Source: Rhizobium oryzicola (GTDB lineage Bacteria > Pseudomonadota > Alphaproteobacteria > Rhizobiales > Rhizobiaceae). From it: 64,000 bases of DNA. Of the stretch, positions 28,615-36,644 are shown piece by piece (position 1 is the first letter of the stretch; each line of letters opens with the position of its first letter). Location: assembly GCF_030504645.1 (NCBI RefSeq), contig NZ_JAUKWQ010000011.1:62001-126000 (forward strand). The letters run 5' to 3'. The translations under genes were made by a program, and so were the position numbers. Under the pieces are notes generated by a model, which was given only the letters and a program-made list of their open reading frames with translations, was not told the origin of the DNA and did no database searches.

Positions 28615-28641
28615 CGGGAGCCCAGCATGCGGGGGCTCCCG
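28615..28641 (-). repeat. Perfect 9-bp stem-loop after the binding-protein gene
   Basis: GC-rich arms 28615-28623 and 28633-28641 with a 9-base loop lie 12 bases after the binding-protein stop and before the ATPase gene. No T-tract follows, so mRNA protection or partial attenuation is likely. Confidence 0.7.
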
Positions 28642-28652
28642 ACAGCGAGGCG

Positions 28653-29894
28653 TTACTGGTTCAGCACCTTCTCATCCAGCGCTTCGGCAAGCGCCTGCGA
28701 CATGTCCCAGAAGGCCGGAACCGAAAGGCGCGGATAGACGCTCTTCGGCAGCACATGCTCCTTCATGGCGGCGGGGATCAGGTCGTTGGTTATGTCGGTG
28801 CGCGGCGAACGGGAGGCTTTGGTTTCCAGCTTCCAGGTCTGGAAATCCTTGCCCATGGCCAGATCAACGAGCAGCAGGGCCGCTGCCACGTGTTTTGCGT
28901 TGGCAGGTACAAACATGGCGTCGCCGGAGCCAACCTGACCTTTCTCCAGGAGCGTCAGGCGGAAGCTATCGGGGAGTTGCTTATTGCCAAGGAAGGTCAT
29001 TACCTGATCTTCCCAGACGGTGCCCATGTAGAGTTGGCGATTGTTGATGAGGTTCAGGGTGTCGGCATTGCCATTGGTTAGTTCGGCGACCTTCAACAGA
29101 CGGCTGTAATAGTCCCAGACCGGCTTCAGGCACTCGGATTTCATCGCCCAGTCCTCAGCCTGTTTCAGGGTCAGGCTGTAGTCCATCAATGTCTTGCGGC
29201 AATCGCCCGTCAGGTAATTGAGAGCCACGGAATAGATGAAGCCGCTACCAGAACCGCCCTTGGCGGGAAGCGTCACGCCAAGACGCTTCGGGTGGTTCTC
29301 CGCCCATGCGAGAAGCTCCTCGAAGTTCTTCGGCACGTCATTGGCCTTCACGAAGGCGCTGTCGTAGCCGATAGCCGTCTGGTTTAGATGCACCAGCGGG
29401 AAGGTGCCTCCATGCGCGCGGCCAAACACCGTGTCGGCAAGAACGGGATCATAGGTCGCCATGTTCGGCAGGACCTTCGTCAGTGCAATCTTGCCGATCA
29501 CCCCTTTGGATGAGAGTAGCGGATAGCCGCCGCCGCCAGCGAAGTAGACATCGACAGGCGCATCCTGGCCCGCCGCCTGTACGGCGATCAGCTGCTGGTT
29601 TGCCTGATCGCCGTTCACATCGCTGTAGACGACCTTGATGCCATACTTGGCCTCAAAGCTATCGGTCAGTTTCTTCCAGGTATCGGAGAAACTGCCGGCA
29701 AAATTGTACATGGTTACCGTGCCCTCAGCTTTGGCCGCCGGTACTACGATGTCGTAGAAATTCTCTCGTGTGACCTTCGAGAGATCGATGTCCAGGTTCT
29801 TCATATTGGTATCGGCCGCCAGAGCTGGCGTCAGCAGGCTCGCAACGGAGGTCGCCAGGACCAGTGCGCCAGCGGCGAAAAATTTCATCGGCAT
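28653..29894 (-). CDS. Periplasmic binding protein of phosphodiester-linked ABC importer
   Basis: A 413-residue extracellular solute-binding protein with a signal peptide ending near TPALAADTN. It is of the iron/spermidine/YnjB-like type: GTVTMYNFAGSFSDTWKKL, FEAKYGIKVVYSDVNG, DVYFAGGGGYPLL. An AGGAG site precedes ATG 29894. It is the first gene of an operon ending in a glycerophosphodiesterase. I infer a phosphate- or phosphodiester-containing ligand, but sequence alone does not prove it. Confidence 0.88.
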   Translation of the reverse strand: MPMKFFAAGALVLATSVASLLTPALAADTNMKNLDIDLSKVTRENFYDIVVPAAKAEGTVTMYNFAGSFSDTWKKLTDSFEAKYGIKVVYSDVNGDQANQQLIAVQAAGQDAPVDVYFAGGGGYPLLSSKGVIGKIALTKVLPNMATYDPVLADTVFGRAHGGTFPLVHLNQTAIGYDSAFVKANDVPKNFEELLAWAENHPKRLGVTLPAKGGSGSGFIYSVALNYLTGDCRKTLMDYSLTLKQAEDWAMKSECLKPVWDYYSRLLKVAELTNGNADTLNLINNRQLYMGTVWEDQVMTFLGNKQLPDSFRLTLLEKGQVGSGDAMFVPANAKHVAAALLLVDLAMGKDFQTWKLETKASRSPRTDITNDLIPAAMKEHVLPKSVYPRLSVPAFWDMSQALAEALDEKVLNQ

Positions 29895-29933
29895 TGCGAT
29901 CTCCTATGGTCGGATCAACTGGCGCCTTATTAA

Positions 29934-29948
29934 TACACATTGAGTGTA
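29934..29948. promoter_or_regulatory. Candidate ROK operator: TACAC-N5-GTGTA palindrome
   Basis: The perfect inverted repeat TACACATTGAGTGTA lies 40 bases upstream of the binding-protein start, in the gap to the divergent ROK gene. The surroundings are AT-rich as for a promoter. Binding by the adjacent ROK protein is inference. Confidence 0.5.
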
Positions 29949-30031
29949 ATATTTATGACAGAAGATGACTGCAGCTTGGAAAGCTCGCGGGCGATTGCGG
30001 ATTGACGTCCCAGGCGCTAGACCTTCCCCCC

Positions 30032-31180
30032 ATGTCAGACGCCCGGAATCAGCCATCCCGTTTCGATCGACAACCGCTGGCGAGCGGTAATGAGCGCTTG
30101 ATCCTGGACATTCTCCGCCGTCACGGCCCCATGGCCCGTTCGGCGATCACCGGCCACACCAACCTGACCCAGCAATCCGTGCACCGTCTGGTGGAGGGGC
30201 TAATGGAACGTGGATTGTTGCGCGCCGGCTCGCCTGCGCGCGGGATGAGGGGCCAGCCAAGTCCGGTCATCGAACTGGCGCTTGAATCGGTGCTTTCACT
30301 CGGCATCTCCATCAACACCGATACCGCGCTGATCTGCCTTGCCAATTTTGCTGGCGACATCATTGCCCAGACGAAGCTTGATTTCCTGCCGGCAGACCGC
30401 GAAGCGACATTGGCCGCCTTTGTCGAAGCCCGGGATTCGATGCTGGTTTCTCAAGGCCTCACGCAAGATCGCCTCGTGGGCCTAGGCTTCTCGATGTCGG
30501 GCTTCTTCGTTTCCGATGGGCGGCTCTTCAATGCGCCGGAACCGCTGGTAAACTGGTCGCTGATCGATCTGCGTCCGATCCTGGAAGAAACCTTCCAACT
30601 GCCAGTCTGGCTGGAAAATAACGGCACCACGGGCGCCATCGGCGAAAGTCTGCGCGGGGTCGGCCGCTGGTGCGATACCTTCGCCTATTTGTCGTTCAAC
30701 TACGGTTTCGGTGGCGGCCTTATCCTCAATGGGCAACCCTTTCACGGGTTTCATGGCAATGCCGGGGAATTCTCCGGGATCTACGATCCTGACGAATCCC
30801 CTCGTCGTCCCGCCCTGCAATACCTGTTGAGGATCTTGCAGCAAAACGGGGTCAATATCGGTACCGTCGATGCACTCAACGAACAGTTCAACCCGCATTG
30901 GCCGGGGGTTGAGGAATGGTTGATGACGACCATGCCGCAAGTGGAGCGGTTGGTCGTGACGCTCATTTCCGTCTTAGATCCAAAAGCCATTGTCTTCGGC
31001 GGCCAGATACCGCCACACCTGGGACAAATGATGATCGACCGCTGCCCAATCCCATCCAAGCGGCAACATCGCTATGGCGTCGGGCCTCAGGAAGCACAAT
31101 TGGTCTTGAGCGAGACGAAAGGCGATGCGTCAGCCATTGGCGCCGCACTGCTGCCTCTCAAGATGCGCTACTTCATGTAG
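30032..31180 (+). CDS. ROK-family transcriptional regulator
   Basis: About 382 residues. A winged helix (HGPMARSAITGHTNLTQQSVHRLVEGLMERGLL) is followed by the ROK sensor domain with LSFNYGFGGGLILNGQPFHGFHGNAGEFSG. Kinase activity is unlikely because the zinc-cluster cysteines are not seen. ATG 30032 is used; TTG 30002 would add ten residues, and neither has a strong ribosome site. It is divergent from the phosphodiester-linked importer and probably represses it. Confidence 0.85.
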   Translation: MSDARNQPSRFDRQPLASGNERLILDILRRHGPMARSAITGHTNLTQQSVHRLVEGLMERGLLRAGSPARGMRGQPSPVIELALESVLSLGISINTDTALICLANFAGDIIAQTKLDFLPADREATLAAFVEARDSMLVSQGLTQDRLVGLGFSMSGFFVSDGRLFNAPEPLVNWSLIDLRPILEETFQLPVWLENNGTTGAIGESLRGVGRWCDTFAYLSFNYGFGGGLILNGQPFHGFHGNAGEFSGIYDPDESPRRPALQYLLRILQQNGVNIGTVDALNEQFNPHWPGVEEWLMTTMPQVERLVVTLISVLDPKAIVFGGQIPPHLGQMMIDRCPIPSKRQHRYGVGPQEAQLVLSETKGDASAIGAALLPLKMRYFM

Positions 31181-31186
31181 TAGCGC

Positions 31187-31345
31187 TTACTTTTTGAGGA
31201 TCACCCAGATTGCATGGATAATGCCTGGGATGTAGCCGAACAGAGTAAGCAGGATGTTGAGCCAGAAATGGAGACCGAGACCAACCTGAAGGAAGACGCC
31301 GACAGGGGGAAGCAGGATGGCAAGAAGAATGCGAATGACGTCCAC
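31187..31345 (-). CDS. Pmp3/YqaE family small membrane protein
   Basis: A 52-residue hydrophobic protein read from GTG 31345 to TAA at 31187, with AGGAG six bases upstream. It has the Pmp3 hallmarks: the first helix IRILLAILLPPVGVFLQVGLG, here split as ILLAILLPPVGVFLQ then VGLGLHFWLNILLTLFGYIPG, and the ending IHAIWVILKK. Family members are plasma-membrane proteolipids linked to salt, cold and membrane-potential stress in plants, yeast and bacteria. It ends 6 bases from the convergent ROK gene and stands alone. Confidence 0.93.
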   Translation of the reverse strand: MDVIRILLAILLPPVGVFLQVGLGLHFWLNILLTLFGYIPGIIHAIWVILKK

Positions 31346-31637
31346 GATGATCTCCTAGGGCGGAATGCGCTCACACAACGCAGGGGGCAGGAATAGGTTC
31401 ACCATACTGCGTGGATGCTGGCAACCCGCTTGGCTTTATTGCAAAAACTTCCATAGTCTTTGCATTCAACGCTGTGCCACGACGATTGGCACGCCTGGGA
31501 AACGAATGCTCGATGTAAGCATACAGTTTTGAACGAAGTCGCGAAGAGGCAATTTTCCGGTTTCCAACGGAAGGCCATCTCGCTAGACAACCGCAGACGC
31601 CATGCGCGGGAGACCGCAGATTGTGAATAGTTGACGA

Positions 31638-32258
31638 ATGATCCTGCTTTTCCTGAAGGCCGCGCTGCTGGGCGTGATCATTACCGCGCCGCTTGGCCCC
31701 ATCGGGATGCTCTGCATCAACCGAACGCTGGAGCGCGGTTTTCTGGCCGGCTTTTCCTGCGGGCTCGGCACCGCAGTTGGTGATGCAAGTTATGCGCTTG
31801 TGGCGGTCACGGGTATTGCAGCCTTTTCCGAAACCATGTCGCGCGCCACCTTGCCGCTCGCCATTGCCGGTGGCCTGCTTCTTCTCTGGCTCGGCTATCG
31901 CGGCCTGAAGAGCGATGCCATCGAAGCAGCCGAGATCAGCGGTAGCGGCCTGTTCGGGACGATCATCGCGACGTTTCTGTTGACGATATCCAACCCGGCG
32001 ACGATCCTGTCCTTCGGTGCGTTGTTTGCGGGCTTTGGTCTTCTCAATGAAACGTCGCGCTTCAGCTCCGCGGTCATCGTCTCCGGCGTGCTGGTGGGTT
32101 CGCTCGCCTGGTGGTTCTGCCTGAGTGCCGCCGTCGATTTCGCCCGCAACCGCTTGACCGAAAGCGTCGCGGCAAAGGTATCGCGCGGCACCAGCTATCT
32201 CCTCATCGTCTTCGGTGTGGTCGCGCTCGGCTCGGCGGGTTACACTCTCGTTGCCTGA
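31638..32258 (+). CDS. LysE/RhtB-family amino acid exporter
   Basis: A 206-residue inner membrane protein with about six helices. The LysE N-terminal signature TAPLGPIGMLCINRTLERGF comes early, followed by GTAVGDASYALVAVTG and the second-half motif TISNPATILSFGALFAG. Family members export basic or neutral amino acids. The 3' end overlaps the convergent GntR gene by 19 bases, so the two transcripts are antisense there. No clear ribosome site precedes ATG 31638. Confidence 0.87.
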   Translation: MILLFLKAALLGVIITAPLGPIGMLCINRTLERGFLAGFSCGLGTAVGDASYALVAVTGIAAFSETMSRATLPLAIAGGLLLLWLGYRGLKSDAIEAAEISGSGLFGTIIATFLLTISNPATILSFGALFAGFGLLNETSRFSSAVIVSGVLVGSLAWWFCLSAAVDFARNRLTESVAAKVSRGTSYLLIVFGVVALGSAGYTLVA

Positions 32259-32914
32259 TCATCCGCCGCGTGACCGATACGCCGATAGGCATCTTCCACC
32301 AGCGTGATGTGGGTATGCATCATGCGCTCTGCTTCCGTCTGGTTGCCGCGCAGAATCGCCTCCAAGATCATGCCGTGTTCCGCATGGGACTTGGCCAGAC
32401 GGCCAAGCGTGGAGAACTGCGCGCGACGAAAGGGCTGCAGGCGCTGGCGGGTGGAAAGCGTTATTTCTTCAAGATAAGGGTTCTGGCTACCGCGATAAAT
32501 CGCGGCATGAAAACGTTCATTGGCAGTGATGTAGGCCTGCCGGTCTCCGGCGGAAACGATCAGCGCCATTTCGCCGTGCAGCGTGTCCAGTGCATCTCGT
32601 TCCTGCGGCGACATGCGTGAGGCACTGAGGCCCGCGCAAAGCGCTTCCAGATGTCCCATCAGTTCGAACATGCCGGCAAGCTTTTTCTCGTCCGGCTTAG
32701 CGACGACCGTGCGGGTGTGCGGGCGCTGGTCCACCAGGCCGCTCGCCGCAAGCTGCTTCAGCGCCTCGCGAACCGGCGTGCGGGAGACACAGAATTCCGA
32801 CGCCAGCTGGGTTTCATCCAGAACGGTGCCGGGCGGCAGCTCGCTGCTGATGATCCGTTCGGCCAGTTGGCGCCGGATATCTTCCGTGGATGTGCGCGGC
32901 GCCTTTTCCAGCAC
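32240..32914 (-). CDS. GntR-family regulator (FadR/FCD subfamily)
   Basis: A 224-residue regulator. The N-terminal winged helix (about 8-75) contains LPPGTVLDETQLASEFCVSRTPVREALKQLAASGLV. An all-helical FCD ligand domain follows with the metal-ligand residues of the type ANERFHAAIYRGSQNPYL and the late HITLVEDAYRRI. GTG 32914 has GGAG six bases upstream. It sits 15 bases after the AtzH-like gene at the tail of the cyanurate/biuret cluster and is the obvious regulator for it. FCD proteins usually sense carboxylates. Confidence 0.9.
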   Translation of the reverse strand: MLEKAPRTSTEDIRRQLAERIISSELPPGTVLDETQLASEFCVSRTPVREALKQLAASGLVDQRPHTRTVVAKPDEKKLAGMFELMGHLEALCAGLSASRMSPQERDALDTLHGEMALIVSAGDRQAYITANERFHAAIYRGSQNPYLEEITLSTRQRLQPFRRAQFSTLGRLAKSHAEHGMILEAILRGNQTEAERMMHTHITLVEDAYRRIGHAADDQATRV

Positions 32915-32929
32915 GGTCGCTCCGTTTCC

Positions 32930-33304
32930 TTACTCCGGCATCATGCTTACATGCGCTGCCGCCACCTTCCAGCCGTCCGATGTCCTGACCCAGGTCTGCA
33001 TCTGCCGCCCGATCTCTCCCGGAAGATCCGGTCGGATGAACAGCGTCGATGCGGTCGCAAAATCGCGGCCATAGGTGGTGATCACAGTCTTCTCCAGCCG
33101 GCGCGTAAACGGCGTCTGGCTTTTGCGGAAGGCGGTGATCTCGCCATATCCATGCTGCACTTCGCTCACCCCGTAGCGGATGGTGGCCGCATTGTCGAGA
33201 AACATGGAGAGCAGCGTGGCATTGTCATTGGCCAGCAGGGCTTTCTCATAGGCGGCGAAGATGGCCTCCACTTCTGCCTGCGTTTCGGGGTGGTTGATTT
33301 CCAT
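32930..33304 (-). CDS. AtzH/HpxZ-like protein (DUF3225, SnoaL/NTF2 fold)
   Basis: A 124-residue NTF2-like protein with EVEAIFAAYEKALLANDNATLLSMF, a GYGEITAFRKSQ segment and the ending TWVRTSDGWKVAAAHVSMM. The family includes HpxZ from oxalurate/purine catabolism and AtzH from the s-triazine atzDGEHF operon, where it accompanies the AtzE/AtzG amidase. ATG 33304 gives the canonical MEINHPETQAEV start; ATG 33331 overlapping the hydrolase stop is an alternative. No AtzE or AtzG partner lies in the window. Its precise step is unknown, but the context with a ring-opening amidohydrolase and biuret hydrolase fits an s-triazine or ureido-acid route. Confidence 0.85.
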   Translation of the reverse strand: MEINHPETQAEVEAIFAAYEKALLANDNATLLSMFLDNAATIRYGVSEVQHGYGEITAFRKSQTPFTRRLEKTVITTYGRDFATASTLFIRPDLPGEIGRQMQTWVRTSDGWKVAAAHVSMMPE

Positions 33305-33323
33305 CAGCCTGTCTTTCTCTGCG

Positions 33324-34007
33324 TCATGCATGCGCGAGCGCCTTGGTCACCGCCGCTTCCAGGGCCGCAAAGGGTGTCGCCCATCCAACGATGCCGCCCT
33401 GCGCCACGATCATCTCGATCGCTATCTGCTTGAATTCCGGGAAGTAGCTTTCCGTGGCGTCCTCGATCAGCAGGCACTCATAGCCCCGGTCATTGGCTTC
33501 CCGCATCGAGGTCTGCACGCAGACCTCCGTCGTGACGCCGGCAAACACCAGATGCGTGACGCCCTTGTTGTCGAGGATGGGCTGGATATCCGTATTCCAG
33601 AACATGCCCTTGCCGGGCTTGTCGATGACGATCTCGCCGGCGATCGGCTTCAGGCTATCCACGATCTGGTTGCCGGGCTCGCCGCGCACCAGAAGCCTGC
33701 CCATCGCACCTTCCTCGCCGATCCTAAGCGGCGCATCGCCGCGCCTTATTTTGGAGGGCGGGCAGTCGGAAAGGTCAGGCAGATGCGCCTCGCGCGTATG
33801 CACGACCGGCCACTTCTTGCGACGGAAGAGGTCTATGAGCTTTGCCGTCGTCGGAATGATCGCTTCCAGCCGGGTCACATCATTGCCGAGGCTGTCGCCG
33901 AAGCCGCCTTTCTCGATGAAATCCCGCTGCATGTCGATGACGACAAGTGCGGTGCGGCCGGGGGCGAAGGGAAAGGGATAGGGGCGGGCGGGTACGGGAA
34001 ACGTCAT
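33324..34007 (-). CDS. Isochorismatase-fold cysteine hydrolase (biuret/triuret/ureido amidase-like)
   Basis: A 227-residue cytoplasmic amidohydrolase with the family triad D25 (VVIDMQRDF), K130 (VIDKPGKGMF) and C163 (TTEVCVQTS). The GGFGDSLGND and ANDRGYECLLIEDAT segments are typical of this superfamily. It is a paralogue of the biuret hydrolase encoded 2.6 kb upstream in the same cluster, sharing the HTREAHLPDLSD/LVRGEPG architecture. Candidate substrates are triuret, biuret, a ureido acid from barbiturate opening, or another linear ureide. GGAGG lies 6 bases before ATG 34007; the open frame upstream lies over the ATPase gene. Confidence 0.87.
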   Translation of the reverse strand: MTFPVPARPYPFPFAPGRTALVVIDMQRDFIEKGGFGDSLGNDVTRLEAIIPTTAKLIDLFRRKKWPVVHTREAHLPDLSDCPPSKIRRGDAPLRIGEEGAMGRLLVRGEPGNQIVDSLKPIAGEIVIDKPGKGMFWNTDIQPILDNKGVTHLVFAGVTTEVCVQTSMREANDRGYECLLIEDATESYFPEFKQIAIEMIVAQGGIVGWATPFAALEAAVTKALAHA

Positions 34008-34020
34008 GAATGCCTCCACC

Positions 34021-35562
34021 TCAATGTCCGGCCATGTGCTGGCCGATCGTGTTGCGATCGGTCGCCTCGATCGGCGCGACATAGGAGATCGTGCCGCCGG
34101 ACATGACAGCCACACGGTCCGCCAGTTCCAGGATCTCGTCCAGATCTTCCGAGACCAGCAGCACGGCTGCACCCCGGTTGCGAGCCTCCATGATCTGGCT
34201 GCGGATATCGGCGACCGATGCAAAGTCCAACCCGAAGCAGGGATTGGCGACGATCAGCACATCCACATCGCCGGAGAGTTCGCGAGCCAGCACGGCGCGC
34301 TGCACATTGCCGCCGGAGAGCGTTTCGATCGGCGCATCGGGCGAAGTCGTCTTCACCCGGTAGCGGGCAATCAGTTCCTCCGCCTTGGCGCGCATCGGGC
34401 CCTTCGACATCCACCAGCCAAGACTGGTGATCGGCGGCTTGTCGAAGGAGCGGAAGGCGATGTTTTCCGCCACGCTCATGCGCGGCACGGTGGCGTTCTT
34501 CAGCGGCTCCTCGGGCAGGCCGAACACCTTGAAGCGGTCGAAATTGCCCCGCTTCGGGGTGAAGATCTCACCGTGAATGGTGATTTCGCCGTCAGTGAGA
34601 GGACGCTGGCCCGCCAACGCCTCCACCAGCGCGCTCTGGCCATTGCCGGAGACTCCGGCGATGCCGACAATCTCGCCGCCCTTGATCTTGAGGTTGACGC
34701 CCTGGATGGCGGGCAGACCCGCATCATCCTCGGCGCAGAGACCGGCAAGTTCCAGGACCTCCTTGGTTTCGGCATGCGATACGCGGGCGGCGCGCTCGCG
34801 CACCTCCGTGTCACCGATCATCATGCGGCTCATCTCTTCGACGGTCGCGAGCTTGGCGTCGCCTTCGCCGGTCAGACGACCGCGTCTGAGGACCGAGAAA
34901 CGGTCGCAGAAGGTTTTCACCTCGCGGAACTTGTGGGAGATCATCAGGACGGTGATCTCGCCGCGATCGCACATGCCATGCAGCAGGCCGAGCATCTCAT
35001 CCGCTTCCCCCGGCGTCAGCACTGAGGTCGGCTCATCGAGGATCATGAAGCGCTGGTCGAGATAGAGCAGCTTCAGGATTTCGAGCTTCTGCTTCTCACC
35101 GGCGGAAAGCGAGGACACCTGCGCATCGAGCGGCACCCGGAAGGGCATGGTTTCCATGAAGGCGTCGAGCGCCTTGCGCTCCTTCACCCAATTGATCACC
35201 GAGGGTGCGTCTGCACGGGATATGACGAGGTTTTCTGCCGCCGTCAGACAGGGCACCAAGGTAAAGTGCTGGTAGACCATGCCGATGCCGTGGGCGCGGG
35301 CATCACGCGGCGAGCGGATGGAAATTTCCTGGCCATCCAGCGTCACTTGGCCCTTGTCGGCGGAATAGAAGCCCATGATGCATTTGACGAGGGTGGATTT
35401 TCCAGCACCGTTTTCCCCGAGCAGCGCATGGAAGGAGCCCGCCGCGACATCGATTGATACATCGCCGAGTGCTGTAAAACTGCCAAAGGTCTTGGTCATG
35501 CCCGTTGCAGAAAGCGATGGCGCCTTCCGGGCCAGGGGCATTTCGGATGCAAGTGCGCTCAT
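34021..35562 (-). CDS. Two-domain ATPase of BMP-type nucleobase/nucleoside importer (NupA/YufO-like)
   Basis: A 513-residue double ABC protein. Domain 1 has GENGAGKS, LSAGEKQKLEILK and LDEPTSVLTP. Domain 2 has the family's degenerate Walker A GVSGNGQS, signature LSGGNVQRAVLARE and the altered Walker B VANPCFGLD. That pattern is normal for importers working with BMP-family binding proteins. ATG 35562 has GGAGG six bases upstream, better placed than ATG 35568. With the two permeases at 37.4-39.4 kb and the binding protein at 39.7 kb it makes a full importer. Placement of the ring hydrolase and biuret hydrolase genes between ATPase and permeases ties transport to this catabolism. Confidence 0.92.
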   Translation of the reverse strand: MSALASEMPLARKAPSLSATGMTKTFGSFTALGDVSIDVAAGSFHALLGENGAGKSTLVKCIMGFYSADKGQVTLDGQEISIRSPRDARAHGIGMVYQHFTLVPCLTAAENLVISRADAPSVINWVKERKALDAFMETMPFRVPLDAQVSSLSAGEKQKLEILKLLYLDQRFMILDEPTSVLTPGEADEMLGLLHGMCDRGEITVLMISHKFREVKTFCDRFSVLRRGRLTGEGDAKLATVEEMSRMMIGDTEVRERAARVSHAETKEVLELAGLCAEDDAGLPAIQGVNLKIKGGEIVGIAGVSGNGQSALVEALAGQRPLTDGEITIHGEIFTPKRGNFDRFKVFGLPEEPLKNATVPRMSVAENIAFRSFDKPPITSLGWWMSKGPMRAKAEELIARYRVKTTSPDAPIETLSGGNVQRAVLARELSGDVDVLIVANPCFGLDFASVADIRSQIMEARNRGAAVLLVSEDLDEILELADRVAVMSGGTISYVAPIEATDRNTIGQHMAGH

Positions 35563-35564
35563 GA

Positions 35565-36644
35565 TCATCCTCCGTTTCGTCTGGCAATGATGGCAACGGG
35601 GCCGCCGCCGTCCGGCCCTTGATGTTCCGCGCCGCCGGAGACGAAGATCTCCGTCGTCCCAACCAGCCCCGCCAGGACGCCGCCCACGAAGGCGCGGGCG
35701 TGGCGGGTGGCGGAAATATCGCTGTCGTCAAGCATAGTATGCCGGGAGTCGCGCAGGCGACCGCTCGTGCCCGGCTCCGCCTTGGCGAGCAGCGCGACCA
35801 GCGAAGCGTCGTCGCGGCCGAGGTTGAGGCGATCAAGCGCAGCCTTCACAGGGGCCACGTCGATGGCATCGGCCATGACGGCGTGATCTACCGCCAGCGG
35901 CCCACTCCATTGACGGCTCATGCCAAGAACGACGATCTCATGATTTTCCAGCTCCACCCCGGCGGATGTGCTGGCGCGGGAAGACCAGAGCGACATGTCC
36001 CGCCCGATCTGCGTGTCATCGATATCGGAGAGCTGTAATTCCCCGAGGGCCACAGCCACGCCCAGCGCCGAGGCAGCGCGGGAAAGACCCATGGATTTCA
36101 GCGTATCGCGCGTGGCCGTGGAATGGCCTTCGGTCTCAGCGCGTTGGATCCTGTCGGATGTCAGAAGCGGGCATTTGATCTGCACGAAATGGACATCGCT
36201 GAGGGCGTCGATCCCGGCATCACGAATGGCAGCGCGCACCCCTGCCGCCACCATCTCCACCTGTGCCAGCCGACCCAGGTCTTTCGGGGGAAGGGCAGGT
36301 GTCAGCGCCCGTCCGATAGCCAGGGACTGCTCATCGCCAATCTCTTGGCCTGCCGTCCGTTCCAGCACCAGAATATGCGGAGACAACGCACCTTCGGTTC
36401 CGCCGGACATGACATAGGCGATCTCGTCCAACGCCGTATGTGGCAGATGCCGCGACAATTCAGCCTTGAGCATATGAACGGAAAAGGCGCGGGTGAAATC
36501 GTTGACGCAGCCATTGCCTTCAGTCTTGCCGAGGATCGCGACAATGCCATCAGGCGAGATCGCGCCTGACGCAATCGCAGAAGCGATGCCGGAGACATCA
36601 TCCGGGCCGGTGGTGGCAATGCGGTGCACTTTCGCTTCAGGCAT
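35565..36644 (-). CDS. Ring-opening amidohydrolase (cyanuric acid hydrolase / barbiturase family)
   Basis: A 359-residue enzyme of the AtzD/barbiturase family, which opens cyanuric acid or barbiturate rings. The three-fold internal repeat gives three lysines (K40 in ILGKTEGNG, K157 in VQIKCPLL, K288 in LLAKAE) and serines S80 (SGGTEG), S222 (SSRAS) and S336 (SGGAEHQGPDGGGP), the Ser-Lys dyads of the family. Length fits (about 355-370). Its ATG overlaps the biuret hydrolase stop by one base (TGATG). The neighbouring biuret hydrolase favours cyanuric acid, since carboxybiuret would decarboxylate to biuret. Barbiturate cannot be excluded from sequence. Confidence 0.92.
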   Translation of the reverse strand: MPEAKVHRIATTGPDDVSGIASAIASGAISPDGIVAILGKTEGNGCVNDFTRAFSVHMLKAELSRHLPHTALDEIAYVMSGGTEGALSPHILVLERTAGQEIGDEQSLAIGRALTPALPPKDLGRLAQVEMVAAGVRAAIRDAGIDALSDVHFVQIKCPLLTSDRIQRAETEGHSTATRDTLKSMGLSRAASALGVAVALGELQLSDIDDTQIGRDMSLWSSRASTSAGVELENHEIVVLGMSRQWSGPLAVDHAVMADAIDVAPVKAALDRLNLGRDDASLVALLAKAEPGTSGRLRDSRHTMLDDSDISATRHARAFVGGVLAGLVGTTEIFVSGGAEHQGPDGGGPVAIIARRNGG

